Positions 32,748 through 42,290 of a DNA stretch of 64,000 bases are shown here, in pieces. The notes beneath the pieces are model-generated. The model did no database searches. It was not told where the DNA came from and saw only the letters and a list, made by a program, of their open reading frames with translations. This DNA is from Tolypothrix sp. PCC 7712 (GTDB lineage: Bacteria > Cyanobacteriota > Cyanobacteriia > Cyanobacteriales > Nostocaceae). How positions within the stretch are numbered: the stretch's first letter is position 1; the number at the start of each line of letters is the position of its first letter. A program made the position numbers and the translations under genes. Location of the stretch: the NCBI RefSeq assembly GCF_025860405.1, contig NZ_CP063785.1, positions 8,309,390 to 8,373,389 of the forward strand, given 5' to 3'.

Positions 32748-33491
32748 ATGGCTAGAATTAATGGATTTATTGGTCGTCGGAATTTTATACATTTAGCCGG
32801 TGTCGGTAGCATTGGCATTGGGGCTTTGATTGGCGCTGGTGGTATTCTGTGGAATAAAGAGCCTTCTTTAGCGGATCAAGCCTCAAATGATGTTGGTGAA
32901 AAACCGCAACCAGTTAATCCACAAGCAGCATTAAAAATTTTGCTTGAGGGAAATCAAAGATTTGTCGAAGAAAAGCGTCTAAATCCACATCAATCGAAAT
33001 TGCGTTTACAAGAAACTGTTGCAGCTCAATATCCATTTGCAGCAATATTAGGTTGTGCTGATTCTCGAGTACCAGCAGAAATTGTTTTCGATCAAGGATT
33101 AGGTGATTTATTTGTAGTGCGTGTAGCTGGTAATGTAGCTTCGCCAGAGGCTATTGGTAGCTTGGAATATGCTACATCGATATTAGGCGCGCAATTAATT
33201 TTAGTTCTTGGTCATAGTAAATGTGGTGCGGTAAAAGCTGCGATTGAAGGTAAACCACTACCGGGAAGAATTGGTGTTTTTGTAGAAGAAATTAAACCTG
33301 CTGTAGAAATAGCAAAAAATAAATCTGGCAGTTTAGAAAAAAATACTATTGTTGCTAATATTCAATATCAAGCAGATAATTTAGCCAAGAAGTCAACAAT
33401 TTTAGGCAATTTAATTAAAGAAGGTAAATTAAAAATTGTTGGCGGTCGTTACGATTTGGCTACAGGGGAAGTGAGCATCACGAAGGGCTAG
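32748..33491 (+). CDS. Beta-class carbonic anhydrase with Tat signal (EcaB-like)
   Basis: The 247-residue protein opens with a twin-arginine signal (GRRNFIHLAGVGSIGIGAL), so it should be exported folded to the periplasm. The catalytic domain has the beta-class zinc ligands: Cys and Asp in GCADSRVP, and His and Cys in GHSKCGAV. It interconverts CO2 and bicarbonate, probably in inorganic-carbon handling at the envelope. The ATG at 32748 is preferred; a TTG five codons upstream is in frame. From memory the exported cyanobacterial EcaB is similar. Confidence 0.87.
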   Translation: MARINGFIGRRNFIHLAGVGSIGIGALIGAGGILWNKEPSLADQASNDVGEKPQPVNPQAALKILLEGNQRFVEEKRLNPHQSKLRLQETVAAQYPFAAILGCADSRVPAEIVFDQGLGDLFVVRVAGNVASPEAIGSLEYATSILGAQLILVLGHSKCGAVKAAIEGKPLPGRIGVFVEEIKPAVEIAKNKSGSLEKNTIVANIQYQADNLAKKSTILGNLIKEGKLKIVGGRYDLATGEVSITKG

Positions 33492-33843
33492 TACTGCTAG
33501 CAGTCAAAATTAATCCCAAGTCAAATAATGTTTGCGACACGTCAATATATTTTAGAGGGCAAGGCAGTGCCATTGCCCCTACAAGACGTTGAAATTTTGT
33601 AGAGACGCGATTTATCGCGTCTCCACCAACCCAAAATCACGGCGAAAAATTATTAACCGCATCGTATTGACATCACCTCTAGCTCATCTTTGAGCATGAC
33701 CGAATTAGAAGAAAAACTCGATAAAATCTTCTATTGGGTACAAAAGTAGAAATATTTCAGTTACTATTTTGGCTGTGTAGAGATGTTGCAATGCAACATC
33801 TCTTTATAATATATGGCTCAGAGCAATGATTGAGGATTGCTAA
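33492..33843. other. Gene-free interval with three repeat types
   Basis: It contains a MITE-like copy (33525-33590; GTTTGCGACACG, then GAGGGCAAGGCAGTGCCATTG), the GAGACGCGATTTATCGCGTC palindrome (about 33601-33626) and a 12-bp-arm palindrome AGAGATGTTGCA/TGCAACATCTCT at 33779-33803. A 17-codon ORF at 33696 (MTELEEKLDKIFYWVQK) may be a gene remnant. Confidence 0.65.
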
Positions 33844-34203
33844 ATGACAGAATTTAGAAATATTCCAGAGTGGGAAAAAGCTCATGAACTGATAGTTGCA
33901 GTTTATCAGGTGACTGGGGATTTCCCGGATGATGAATTATTGGGCTTAACGCAACAAATACGTTTAGCTGCTGCGGCTATTCCGATTAAAATTGCTCAAG
34001 GATGCGATCGCGATGATCGAGAAGCACAACTGGATTTTTTGCAATTGGCGAAGGATGCAGCAATTGAGGTGGAATATTACCTGTTGCTTTGCTATGAGTT
34101 GGAACTGCTGCAAAGTTCTAGTTACGATCGCGTGGTGAGTGATGTTGTGGAAGTGAAGGAATTACTGACAAATAAGATTGACAAACTGAGTCGGAATTTT
34201 TAA
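33844..34203 (+). CDS. Four-helix bundle protein (S23/IVP-like)
   Basis: The 119-residue protein matches the small four-helix-bundle family named after proteins encoded in 23S rRNA intervening sequences: FRNIPEWEKAHELIVAVYQ, then LTQQIRLAAAAIPIKIAQGC. These proteins form oligomers with a charged surface and are thought to bind nucleic acid, but their cellular role is unclear. The stop overlaps the next ATG by one base, so it is coupled to the JAMM peptidase gene, an unusual pairing. Confidence 0.85.
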   Translation: MTEFRNIPEWEKAHELIVAVYQVTGDFPDDELLGLTQQIRLAAAAIPIKIAQGCDRDDREAQLDFLQLAKDAAIEVEYYLLLCYELELLQSSSYDRVVSDVVEVKELLTNKIDKLSRNF

Positions 34204-34661
34204 TGGTTCTCCAACTCCTCCCCGAACATTTACAAATTATCCGCACCCATGCCCAAAGCACTTACCCAGATGAATGCTGCGGTATAATTTTGGGTCATGT
34301 CACCCTTGAGGGCAAAACTGTAGTCGAAATTATGCCTACAGAAAATGCTTGGAATACAGAAGCAGCAAATTTTTCAGATGATCGCACCACCGAAACCGAA
34401 AGGCGACGATATGCGATCGCACCCCAAGTTATGTTACAAGCACAAAGAGAAGCACGCGATCGCTCTCTCAATATTATCGGTATTTACCATTCCCACCCCG
34501 ATGCACCAGCGATTCCTTCGGAGTGCGATCGCCTCTATGCTTGGCCTGAATACTCGTATATAATAGTTTCCGTTCAAAAAGGTAAAGCTGAAACACTCCA
34601 AAGCTGGAGTCTAGATGAAAGCCATCAATTCCAACCCGAAGCGATTAACAACATAATTTAA
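34203..34661 (+). CDS. JAMM/M67-family metallopeptidase
   Basis: The 152-residue protein carries the full JAMM zinc site: Glu in YPDECCGIILG and HSHPDAPAIPSECD (HxHx7SxxD). Bacterial members remove amino acids or partners from the C-terminus of ubiquitin-like sulfur carriers such as CysO or ThiS/MoaD types. Its neighbour 66 bases downstream is an E1-like enzyme, so the pair probably processes and activates one carrier protein. No carrier gene is seen in the window. Confidence 0.9.
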   Translation: MVLQLLPEHLQIIRTHAQSTYPDECCGIILGHVTLEGKTVVEIMPTENAWNTEAANFSDDRTTETERRRYAIAPQVMLQAQREARDRSLNIIGIYHSHPDAPAIPSECDRLYAWPEYSYIIVSVQKGKAETLQSWSLDESHQFQPEAINNII

Positions 34662-34727
34662 ACAACCGATCAATACGGATATCATTTTTCGCTACGATAA
34701 ATAATCCGCCCTCCACTTGAAATTGCT

Positions 34728-35900
34728 ATGCTCAATCCCAATCTGGATGAAATCCAGTTGACTAAAGACGACTACGAACGCTACTCCCGCCACCTGATTT
34801 TGCCGGAGGTGGGACTAGAGGGACAAAAACGCCTGAAAGCCGCCAGTGTACTCTGTATCGGTACAGGTGGACTGGGTGCGCCACTGCTGTTATATTTGGC
34901 AGCTGCGGGTGTGGGACGCATCGGTATTGTTGATTTCGATGTTGTCGATACTTCTAACCTGCAACGCCAAGTTATTCACGGGACATCCTGGGTAGGTAAA
35001 CCCAAAATTCAATCCGCTAAGGATAGAATTCTGGAGATTAACCCCTTCTGTCAGGTTGATTTGCATGAAGTGCGCCTCAGTTCCGAAAATGCGCTGAGTA
35101 TTTTGGAACCCTATGATATTGTCGTCGATGGTACTGATAACTTCCCCACAAGATATCTTGTGAACGATGCTTGTGTGTTACTCAACAAGCCTAACGTTTA
35201 CGGTTCGATTTTCCGCTTTGAAGGACAAGCCACAGTATTTAACTACGAAGGCGGGCCGAACTATCGTGACTTGTATCCCGAACCACCACCACCAGGAATG
35301 GTTCCCTCTTGTGCAGAAGGTGGGGTATTAGGAATATTGCCGGGAATTATCGGTGTGATCCAAGCCACTGAAACTGTGAAAATTATTCTGGGACAAGGTA
35401 ACACTTTAAGCGGAAGGCTGCTGCTGTACAACGCCTTGGAAATGAAATTCCGCGAATTGAAGCTGCGTCCAAACCCCATCCGCCCAGTTATTGAAAAACT
35501 GATAGACTACGAAGAATTCTGCGGTATTCCCCAAGCTAAGGCTGAGGAAGCCAAACAGCAGCAAGAAATTCAAGAAATGACTGTTACCGAATTGAAACAG
35601 TTATTAGATAGCGGTGCAAAAGACTTTGTACTGTTAGATGTGCGTAACCCACATGAATATGAAATTGCCAAAATTCCTGGTTCCGTCTTAGTACCATTAC
35701 CAGATATTGAAAATGGCGATGGCGTAAAACAAGTCAAAGAAATTCTCAACGGTCACCGCTTAATTGCTCATTGTAAAATGGGCGGGCGATCGGCAAAAGC
35801 CCTGAGCATTCTTAAAGAATCTGGGATTGTTGGTACAAACGTCAAAGGCGGAATCACCGCTTGGAGTCGAGAAGTAGATCCTTCCGTTCCCGAGTATTAA
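34728..35900 (+). CDS. moeB: E1-like adenylyltransferase with rhodanese domain (MoeB-type)
   Basis: The 390-residue enzyme has a ThiF/MoeB domain (about 15-260): ATP-binding GTGGLGAPLLLYL, VDTSNLQRQ, DGTDNFPTRY and a conserved Cys region PSCAEGGVLG. A rhodanese domain (about 285-385) has the active-site loop HCKMGGRS. It would adenylate the C-terminus of a small sulfur carrier and pass sulfur to it for molybdopterin, thiamine, cysteine or tRNA thiolation. The JAMM gene immediately upstream supports one pathway. The gene symbol follows family usage; the exact carrier is uncertain. Confidence 0.88.
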   Translation: MLNPNLDEIQLTKDDYERYSRHLILPEVGLEGQKRLKAASVLCIGTGGLGAPLLLYLAAAGVGRIGIVDFDVVDTSNLQRQVIHGTSWVGKPKIQSAKDRILEINPFCQVDLHEVRLSSENALSILEPYDIVVDGTDNFPTRYLVNDACVLLNKPNVYGSIFRFEGQATVFNYEGGPNYRDLYPEPPPPGMVPSCAEGGVLGILPGIIGVIQATETVKIILGQGNTLSGRLLLYNALEMKFRELKLRPNPIRPVIEKLIDYEEFCGIPQAKAEEAKQQQEIQEMTVTELKQLLDSGAKDFVLLDVRNPHEYEIAKIPGSVLVPLPDIENGDGVKQVKEILNGHRLIAHCKMGGRSAKALSILKESGIVGTNVKGGITAWSREVDPSVPEY

Positions 35901-35929
35901 ATTCTGGTTAGTTGACTGGCAAAAGAAAA

Positions 35930-35960
35930 TCTTATCCCTGAGTTTGGGGATTTTTCTTTG
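35930..35960 (+). terminator. Likely terminator of the JAMM-moeB unit
   Basis: An AAAAGAAAATC...GATTTTTCTTTG inverted repeat with a CCC/GGG core (TCCCTGAGTTTGGGGA) lies about 30 bases after the moeB stop. Its 3' arm is T-rich. Confidence 0.55.
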
Positions 35961-36109
35961 ATTGACTAATTTGTATAAAATATAAGCGATTCATAGGGTT
36001 ACAGCATTGCTGTAGCCTTATTTTTTCGTAGGGTGTGTTGTCGCGCAGCGCAACGCACCATTAATTGTTTGATGATGCGTTAGCTACGGCATAACACAAG
36101 CTACCAATT

Positions 36110-36221
36110 CAATACTACAAGGGATAGCATTTTGAACTCAAAATTAATTTTGGGGAAAAGGTTAAAGGTTTTTTCTTTTCCTTTTCCCATTCCCCTTTTT
36201 ACCCTTAACCGACAAGTATTG
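36110..36221. repeat. MITE-like element, CAATACT...AAGTATTG
   Basis: It begins CAATACTACAAGGGATAG, contains AAAATTAATTTTGGGG and AAAGGTTAAAGG-type arms, and ends CCCTTAACCGACAAGTATTG, identical at its end to the 22473 copy. Confidence 0.7.
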
Positions 36222-36410
36222 GCTACCAATTGATTTAACATTATGTTCTTTGAAGTAATACCAAATTAAATACACCAGATTCGATGTTTATGAGATACAG
36301 CAACTAATTGAAAAAAGTAATGAGTAATAAGTAAATTTCCTACTCATTACTCATTACTCATTACTCATTACTCATTACTCATGATGTACCTCAATTACCT
36401 CAAAAGTGCT

Positions 36411-36485
36411 GTAATGTTTGCGACATACCAATAATATTCTAGAGGGACGTGCCCCTACAATCTGTCGCATTCTTTTTTCAAATTG
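36411..36485. repeat. MITE-like element, GCGACA...TGTCGC ends
   Basis: TAATGTTTGCGACATACC, then ATTCTAGAGGGACGTGCCCC, then ACAATCTGTCGCATTC followed by TTTTTTCAAAT. The ends and the tail match the copies at 22828 and 41869. Confidence 0.7.
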
Positions 36486-36545
36486 CTATAAACATGATTA
36501 AAAAATTTATCTTGAAAACTCAATTTTTCCTGTAAATAATTTTTA

Positions 36546-38318
36546 CTACATACCTTTTTCTTTAAATAATCCCATTAATTTACGTTTGCGCCCATGCTCC
36601 TGCATTAACTTGGCTTTGTAGCTATCCCAATCTGCTTTTCTCCCACATTCCAAATAGGCGGCGCGGGCTTTTTTTAACCACTGAACTGCTTCAGCATAAT
36701 AATCTGCTTTTCCTGCATCCATAATCATTTCTGCACGACGACGCGCATTAGCAATTACCCAGCTAGGCTTATGAGATATTGCGGCATCCATAACACGCTG
36801 AATTAAATTAGCATAGAAAGAACTGAGTTCATTCACAATCTGAATAGCATCATCAATCAAGCCTTCATATAAGAAAATATCTACCTTCTCTGATTCGCTT
36901 CCCCAACTACCAAAAGTGCGGAGAATTTGTAGTAAATCTACTTTCACAGTAGCCCAGTTTTCCCCTGCTAATTCTGCCATTTTTTGATAATCAACAAAGG
37001 ATGCTCTAACTCGAAAAGCAGCCATGAGTGCAGATAAAGCCGCTTCTTGATCGTTTAATTCTTGAGCTAAATCACTTGTCCAAATCCCCAGTTCATACTG
37101 ACAATTACCAGGCAAGTTTAAGCCGATTTGGGCAATATCTAGCGCTTCTGATAATGAATCCTGCTGTGCTAAGGTTTTCGCTAAAGCAAAAGCAGCTTCC
37201 ATCGTATTCATTTGGGCTTGCGCTGCTGTCATGGCTTCATCTACTCTGCCCAAACGCCCTAACATTGTCAGATATTGTTCGGTTTGCCCTTCGGCGGCTG
37301 CCAAATACAGGTATTCTTGATATCGTTCCTGACGTTCGAGAATTTTCAGGCGAATTAACGCTAAATCATCAGCGTAGTCTGGAATTTGTTCTTCCCAAAC
37401 ACCCATTTCGGGGATATTACCTTGGAGAACTTGCACCAATGGCGAGTAATCCCAGCCTTGACGCAAAGCTTCCGAAGCTAAGTCAAAATCAGCGTCCCAT
37501 TCTTCCTGCCATGCTTCCAAATTAACTTGAATATCAACCTTTTCTTCTGGGGTAAGTTCCGCTATGAGAATGGCTTCACACCAAGCCGCATTCAATTCTG
37601 GGAGAAACTCATAATTATCAGCACCATAGTCCGCAACATCGTCCCAATTTTCCACACAAGCCGAAGTAATCGCCTCTAAAATTGCGATCGCATTATTACC
37701 ATCTCCTCGTTCGCACAAATCTACAGCAGTTTCGATCAGACTCAGTAATTCTTCGCTGATGGGGTCATCATCATAACCATCTTCCCAAGCACTCACTGCA
37801 TTCCGGAGAATCTGGCGGACTTTCTGCCCAAAGGGTTTGGCATCGATTGTGCTGTGAATTACAGGTTTAATTCTTGGTGGTTTAGCAGAAGAATATGTAA
37901 TCAAATTAACATGGCGGTCGATTGCCTCAATTAACTTTGGGTATTCCGCCACTAAGCTTTGCAGTAACCTGTGAGTTTGCTGATCATCCAGACGACTCAG
38001 CAATTGTTCTAAAGTCGGACGCTCATCAATACTTTCTGGCTGACGCACACAAACCAGCAAGGTAGCTACAATATGTTTACACCACCCATCGCGATCATAA
38101 GGACAGCTGCATTTAACAGAATTTAATCCGTCTGTATCAAAATTGAGGCGGACTTGATAAGGATGATTTTCATTGCCTTCAACTTCCGCCAACAGCAAAT
38201 TACCACGTTGGGTAAGAGACATCACAGCATCAGCCTCATAATAAGCCTCACCTCGCTGGAAAGACTTAGCGTTAGCATGACGGCGGATTGTAAATTCACT
38301 GAGCTTAGGGATTAGCAT
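36546..38318 (-). CDS. SWIM zinc-finger domain protein
   Basis: The 590-residue protein has an N-terminal SWIM zinc finger (about 65-90; CSCPYDRDGWCKHIVA, the CxCxnCxH pattern) preceded by RGEAYYEADAV, a common SWIM lead-in. The rest (about 120-560) is acidic and helical with repeat-like segments, for example AAAEGQTEQYLTMLGRLGRVDEAM, resembling helical solenoids. SWIM domains bind DNA or proteins. No SNF2 helicase, its frequent partner, lies next to it. Function is unknown. Confidence 0.85.
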   Translation of the reverse strand: MLIPKLSEFTIRRHANAKSFQRGEAYYEADAVMSLTQRGNLLLAEVEGNENHPYQVRLNFDTDGLNSVKCSCPYDRDGWCKHIVATLLVCVRQPESIDERPTLEQLLSRLDDQQTHRLLQSLVAEYPKLIEAIDRHVNLITYSSAKPPRIKPVIHSTIDAKPFGQKVRQILRNAVSAWEDGYDDDPISEELLSLIETAVDLCERGDGNNAIAILEAITSACVENWDDVADYGADNYEFLPELNAAWCEAILIAELTPEEKVDIQVNLEAWQEEWDADFDLASEALRQGWDYSPLVQVLQGNIPEMGVWEEQIPDYADDLALIRLKILERQERYQEYLYLAAAEGQTEQYLTMLGRLGRVDEAMTAAQAQMNTMEAAFALAKTLAQQDSLSEALDIAQIGLNLPGNCQYELGIWTSDLAQELNDQEAALSALMAAFRVRASFVDYQKMAELAGENWATVKVDLLQILRTFGSWGSESEKVDIFLYEGLIDDAIQIVNELSSFYANLIQRVMDAAISHKPSWVIANARRRAEMIMDAGKADYYAEAVQWLKKARAAYLECGRKADWDSYKAKLMQEHGRKRKLMGLFKEKGM

Positions 38319-38324
38319 GGAGGG

Positions 38325-38500
38325 AATGGGGATTGGGATTGGGGAACTCGGGGCCCCCTTTGGGGATAAGGGGTAATGGGGACTGGGGACTGGGGATGAG
38401 GGGGATGAGGGAGATGAGGGAGATGAGGGGAGAAATTCCCATTACCCATGCCCAATGCCCAATGCCCTATGCCCTATTCCCAATGCCAAATTTTGCGAAT
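38325..38500. repeat. Short tandem repeat array with inverted conserved G/C block
   Basis: GGGGATT units, then GAACTCGGGGCCCCCTTTGG (inverted copy of the block at 28804 and 58812), GGGGACT units, GATGAGGGA 9-mers and CCCAATG 7-mers. The 38501-38676 remainder is A+T-rich and likely the lpdA promoter region. Confidence 0.85.
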
Positions 38501-38676
38501 TTTAAGTATAAGATACAGCGAGTATATAAGTTAAATTATGATACTGAAGATATTCAGTCCCTTGGCCTGCTAGCGTAAATCATAAATTGGAATTAGTAAG
38601 ACCCGAACATTAAAGGGGTTGCGCTGATTGCAGGTCAAGTCGAGAATATATAGGCGAAGCACACGGGGAAACTAAC

Positions 38677-40104
38677 GTGAGTCAGGGATTCGATTACGAT
38701 TTAGTGATTATAGGCGCTGGTGTAGGTGGACATGGAGCAGCCCTACACGCCGTTAGCTGTGGTCTGAAAACAGCGATTATTGAAGCAGCTGATATGGGGG
38801 GAACCTGTGTCAACCGGGGCTGTATTCCTTCAAAAGCGCTGCTGGCTGCATCCGGACGTGTGCGGGAGTTACGTAATACCCACCACCTCAAGTCTTTGGG
38901 CATTCAAATTGCTAGTGTGGAGTTTGATCGCCAAGCGATCGCTGACCATGCTACCAATCTTGTAGCGAAAATCCAAGGCGATTTAACCAACAGCCTCAAG
39001 CGTTTGGGTGTTGATATTATCCGAGGCTGGGGAAAAGTTGCTGGTACTCAGAAAATCACCGTGACTGGTGATGGTGGTGAAAAAACTATCACAGCGAAAG
39101 ACATTATTCTTTCTCCCGGTTCTGTGCCTTTCGTACCTCCAGGGATTGAAGTTGACGGTAAAACTGTCTTTACCAGTGATCAAGGTGTGAAGTTAGAATC
39201 GCTACCAAATTGGGTAGCAATTATTGGTAGTGGTTATATCGGTTTGGAATTTTCCGATATTTACTCAGCATTAGGTGCTGAAATTACCATGATTGAAGCC
39301 CTCGATCAACTCATGCCAGGATTTGATCGGGATATTGCCAAACTTGCTGAACGGGTGCTGATTACCCCCCGCGATATAGAAACAAAAGTGGGAATATATG
39401 CTAAACGAGTCATCCCCGGTTCTCCGGTGGTGATTGAATTAGCTGATTTTAAAACAAAAGAAGATTTAGACGTGATCGAGGTGGATGCTTGTTTAGTTGC
39501 TACCGGACGCATCCCAGCTACCAAAAATCTCGGTTTGGAGTCTGTGGGTGTAGAACTCGACCGGAGGAATTTTATCCCAGTGAATGACAGCATGGCAGTG
39601 TTGTCAGCAGGTGAAGTAGTACCTCACCTCTGGGCAATTGGCGACGCTAACGGCAAAATGATGCTAGCTCATGCTGCTTCTGCTCAAGGTATCGTTGCAG
39701 TGGAAAATATTGTAGGTCGTCCCAGGGAAGTTGATTATCGCAGCATCCCCGCCGCCGCTTTTACCCACCCAGAAGTTAGCTATGTCGGCTTAACCGAAAC
39801 CGCAGCCAAGGAATTAGGCCAAGCTGAAGGTTTTGAAATAGCTAATAGCAAAGGTTACTTCAAAGGTAACTCCAAAGCCTTAGCGGAAAATGAAGCCGAC
39901 GGTATGGCGAAGGTAATTTATCGCAAAGATACCGGAGAAGTCTTAGGCGTTCACATCTTTGGACTACACGCCTCAGACCTCATCCACGAAGCCTCAGCCG
40001 CCGTTGCTAACCGCCAATCTGTACATACCCTCGCGCACTTAGTACACGCCCACCCAACACTTTCAGAAGTGTTAGACGAAGCTTACAAAAGAGCGATCGC
40101 ATAA
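38677..40104 (+). CDS. lpdA: Dihydrolipoyl dehydrogenase (E3)
   Basis: The 475-residue flavoenzyme has the FAD-binding [15 protein letters not shown] at its N-terminus, redox disulfide [19 protein letters not shown]-binding [19 protein letters not shown] motif [10 protein letters not shown] and the C-terminal active-site His-Glu in HAHPTLSE. It reoxidises lipoyl groups of pyruvate dehydrogenase and possibly of the glycine cleavage system, producing NADH. The start is GTG, preceded by CACGGGGAAACTAAC. trpC follows on the same strand after a repeat-filled gap. Confidence 0.93.
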   Translation: MSQGFDYDLVIIGAGVGGHGAALHAVSCGLKTAIIEAADMGGTCVNRGCIPSKALLAASGRVRELRNTHHLKSLGIQIASVEFDRQAIADHATNLVAKIQGDLTNSLKRLGVDIIRGWGKVAGTQKITVTGDGGEKTITAKDIILSPGSVPFVPPGIEVDGKTVFTSDQGVKLESLPNWVAIIGSGYIGLEFSDIYSALGAEITMIEALDQLMPGFDRDIAKLAERVLITPRDIETKVGIYAKRVIPGSPVVIELADFKTKEDLDVIEVDACLVATGRIPATKNLGLESVGVELDRRNFIPVNDSMAVLSAGEVVPHLWAIGDANGKMMLAHAASAQGIVAVENIVGRPREVDYRSIPAAAFTHPEVSYVGLTETAAKELGQAEGFEIANSKGYFKGNSKALAENEADGMAKVIYRKDTGEVLGVHIFGLHASDLIHEASAAVANRQSVHTLAHLVHAHPTLSEVLDEAYKRAIA

Positions 40105-40107
40105 GCA

Positions 40108-40245
40108 AGGGGGATGGGGTAATGGGTAATTGGTAATTGGTAATTGGTGTTTGGGGTTTAATTATTTCTCCCCTGCTAAGAGCTCCCTGCCCCCTTGCCT
40201 CATCCCCCTCATCTCCTTCATCCCCAGTCCCCTTGTCCCCAGTCC
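40108..40245. repeat. Short tandem repeat tract before trpC
   Basis: GTAATTG units and CATCTCCTTCATCCCC / CCAGTCCCC runs fill the gap up to five bases before the trpC ATG. The trpC frame stays open upstream through the repeats, which can mislead start calling. Confidence 0.8.
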
Positions 40246-40250
40246 CTAAA

Positions 40251-41138
40251 ATGCAAATCCGTCGCCGTTCCCCTAGTTCAACTGTTGCTGTTTCCGTCAT
40301 CCGTTATGAGGTTGCAATGCCAGGTGCAGAACCAAACAACATTTTGGAGAAAATTGTTTGGCAAAAAGAAATTGAAGTTGACCAAATGCGGGAAAGAGTA
40401 CCTTTGCGGGAATTGCAAAAGCAAGCGTTAACTGCACCACCCACCCGCGATTTTGTAGGCGCACTACGACAAGGTAAGACAAAACCAGCGTTAATTGCCG
40501 AAGTCAAAAAAGCTTCACCCAGTAAAGGCATATTACGGGAAAATTTTGATCCAGAAGCGATCGCCCTCTCTTACCAAGCAGGCGGTGCTAGTTGTCTGTC
40601 TGTCCTTACCGATGAGAAATTTTTTCAAGGCAGCTTTGACAATTTAGCCAAAGTTCGTGCTGTCGTAAATTTACCGTTGCTGTGTAAGGATTTTATCATC
40701 TATCCTTATCAAATGTACTTAGCACGTTTGCGGGGGGCAGATGCAGTTTTATTGATTGCGGCGATACTCAGCGACCAAGATTTGCAGTACTTCATCAAAA
40801 TTGCCAAATCTCTCAACATGGCAGCTTTAATTGAAGTCCATAGTTTAGCAGAACTGGATCGTGTGTTAGCCTTAGATGGCGTTACTTTGATAGGAATTAA
40901 CAATCGCAATCTCGAAGATTTTTCAGTTGACTTGCAGACCACTTGTCAACTACTGAAAGATAGAGGTCAGCAATTACAGGAACGTAACATCTTGATTGTT
41001 AGTGAGTCAGGATTACATACACCAGATGACCTAAGTTTAGTAGCAACAGCAGGCGCATCCGCTGTACTCATTGGTGAATCTTTAGTTAAACAACCAGATC
41101 CAGCAGTTGCGATCGCTAATCTATTCCCAAGGTCGTAA
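40251..41138 (+). CDS. trpC: Indole-3-glycerol phosphate synthase
   Basis: The 295-residue TIM-barrel enzyme catalyses ring closure of CdRP to indole-3-glycerol phosphate in tryptophan synthesis. Family motifs are clear: [11 protein letters not shown] (substrate-binding Lys), [11 protein letters not shown] (catalytic Lys), [11 protein letters not shown] and [11 protein letters not shown], ending in [12 protein letters not shown] start at ATG 40251 ([10 protein letters not shown]); the frame is open upstream only because repeat DNA lacks stops. The N-terminal 30 residues exceed the bacterial norm, as in other cyanobacteria. Other trp genes are not nearby. Confidence 0.93.
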   Translation: MQIRRRSPSSTVAVSVIRYEVAMPGAEPNNILEKIVWQKEIEVDQMRERVPLRELQKQALTAPPTRDFVGALRQGKTKPALIAEVKKASPSKGILRENFDPEAIALSYQAGGASCLSVLTDEKFFQGSFDNLAKVRAVVNLPLLCKDFIIYPYQMYLARLRGADAVLLIAAILSDQDLQYFIKIAKSLNMAALIEVHSLAELDRVLALDGVTLIGINNRNLEDFSVDLQTTCQLLKDRGQQLQERNILIVSESGLHTPDDLSLVATAGASAVLIGESLVKQPDPAVAIANLFPRS

Positions 41139-41359
41139 TCTCAAAATACCTCTCCCGTTCCTGTGGATGAAGTCAACTGTACTAGGTATGGTTGGATAAT
41201 CAGTAGTGCTGAACCATCACTTGCTCTCTTTGTCAAATCTTTATAGCCCAGCCAATCTCAGGTATCAGCAAATACTGGTTGCCTATGTAACAATTAAGTT
41301 AGTAGCAAAACAACCTTAGCTTATCCAAAATCCCTTATTTGAAAAACCCAATCAACTTC

Positions 41360-41608
41360 ATGGAGCAAATTCCACTGCCCTCACCTATCCATTACGAACT
41401 TATACTGCAACTTTTAGAAAGACAAACAATGTCAGCAGTAAGTAAAAATCCGGATTTGCGGCATCAGGTGAATCAGCTAATTATTACTTTACGTAAAGCA
41501 GCTGTTCAACAAAAGCACCTGGAAGAAATTTGCCAGTTTTCTTCTGTAGTGGTTGACCATCGTTGGTCAATCAATCATCATACTGAAAAAGCTGTTACCC
41601 CCGAATAA
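41360..41608 (+). CDS. DUF5340-like small protein
   Basis: An 83-residue helical protein beginning MEQIPLPSPIHYELILQLL, which I recall as the signature start of the cyanobacterial DUF5340 family of unknown function. The TTG seven codons upstream (41339) is in frame but less likely. It stands alone 220 bases after trpC. Confidence 0.7.
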   Translation: MEQIPLPSPIHYELILQLLERQTMSAVSKNPDLRHQVNQLIITLRKAAVQQKHLEEICQFSSVVVDHRWSINHHTEKAVTPE

Positions 41609-41715
41609 AAATCTTCATATCCTGCCCCACTGTATTCGTTTATCGGAATATAACAGGGGGATTATAAACATCACTGCCGAGAGTTACTATTTCTCCAAGC
41701 AGAATTATCAAAATC

Positions 41716-41762
41716 AGGACACTTCACTCAATTTGACATTACTGAATTGAGCGAAGTGTCCT
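41716..41762. repeat. Long hairpin downstream of the DUF5340-like gene
   Basis: The 18-base arms AGGACACTTCACTCAATT and AATTGAGCGAAGTGTCCT differ at one position and enclose an 11-base loop. Only TTTGG follows, so a terminator role is possible but not clear. Confidence 0.7.
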
Positions 41763-41868
41763 TTGGCAATTTGTCAAAATATACTCATACTATTAAGCCT
41801 GAGCGTTTATTTAAAAATAAAATTGCGATCTTTGTAGAGTGTGTTAGGTGCTGATTTTCATACCCATT

Positions 41869-41942
41869 TAAAAAAAGAATGCGACAGATGGTAGGGGCAT
41901 GGCACTGCCATGCCCTCTAGAATATATTGAAGTGCGCCACTT
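41869..41942. repeat. MITE-like element, inverted orientation
   Basis: AAAAAAAGAATGCGACAGATGG, core GGGGCATGGCA/TGCCATGCCC, then CTCTAGAATATATTGA. It is the reverse complement arrangement of the copies at 33525 and 36411. Confidence 0.7.
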
Positions 41943-42136
41943 GCTACAACGCAGAGGCAGTCGCGTGGTGTTCGCGTAGCGTCTCCGTCAGGAGAGGCAA
42001 TGCGGTTTTGGGGGTTTCCCAACTTGAGCAGACTACCGTGGGAACCCGCGCAACGCAGTGGCTCCCCTGCTTAAGATTTGGTTTTTAAATAATTTATTGT
42101 TTGTTATTTTTCTATGGCTTTGAATACAGTACTAAA

Positions 42137-42174
42137 GCAAAGGAGCGAGTTAAATATTTAACTCGCTCCTTTGC
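42137..42174. repeat. Perfect 38-bp palindrome
   Basis: The left 19 bases (GCAAAGGAGCGAGTTAAAT) are followed directly by their exact reverse complement, with no loop. It could form a cruciform or bind a dimeric protein. No T-run follows either strand, so it is not an ordinary terminator. Confidence 0.85.
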
Positions 42175-42290
42175 TCGATAGGATAATAAATTTAAGTCAA
42201 GGCAAATTTTTGATTCCCAATCTATTCGCCTGGGAAATAGGCATAGTTGATATAACATACCTCAATTCTCCTCAATGAGCTATTCATAAC

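Larger units (their letters stand above)
35961..36545. other. Gene-free interval with several repeat families
   Basis: In order it has a GTGTTGTCGCGCAGCGCAAC palindrome (about 36035-36060), the MITE-like element 36110-36221, a run of ATTACTC 7-mers (about 36340-36382) and a MITE-like element at 36411-36485. No gene is seen. Confidence 0.65.
41609..42290. other. Gene-free interval with hairpins and repeats
   Basis: Contents in order: an 18-bp-arm hairpin at 41716-41762 (AGGACACTTCACTCAATT with one mismatch), a MITE-like copy at 41869-41942, a GTTCGCGTAGCGTCTCCGTC-type Nostoc repeat (about 41950-42070), and a perfect 38-bp palindrome at 42137-42174. No gene is seen. Confidence 0.7.

Noticed and set aside
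33696-33749. 17-codon ORF MTELEEKLDKIFYWVQK
   Set aside because: It looks protein-like but is too short and has no ribosome site or neighbours to support it; possibly a gene remnant.
37028-37525. 165-codon frame antisense to the SWIM gene
   Set aside because: It is a shadow of the SWIM protein gene; no ribosome site or family motif.
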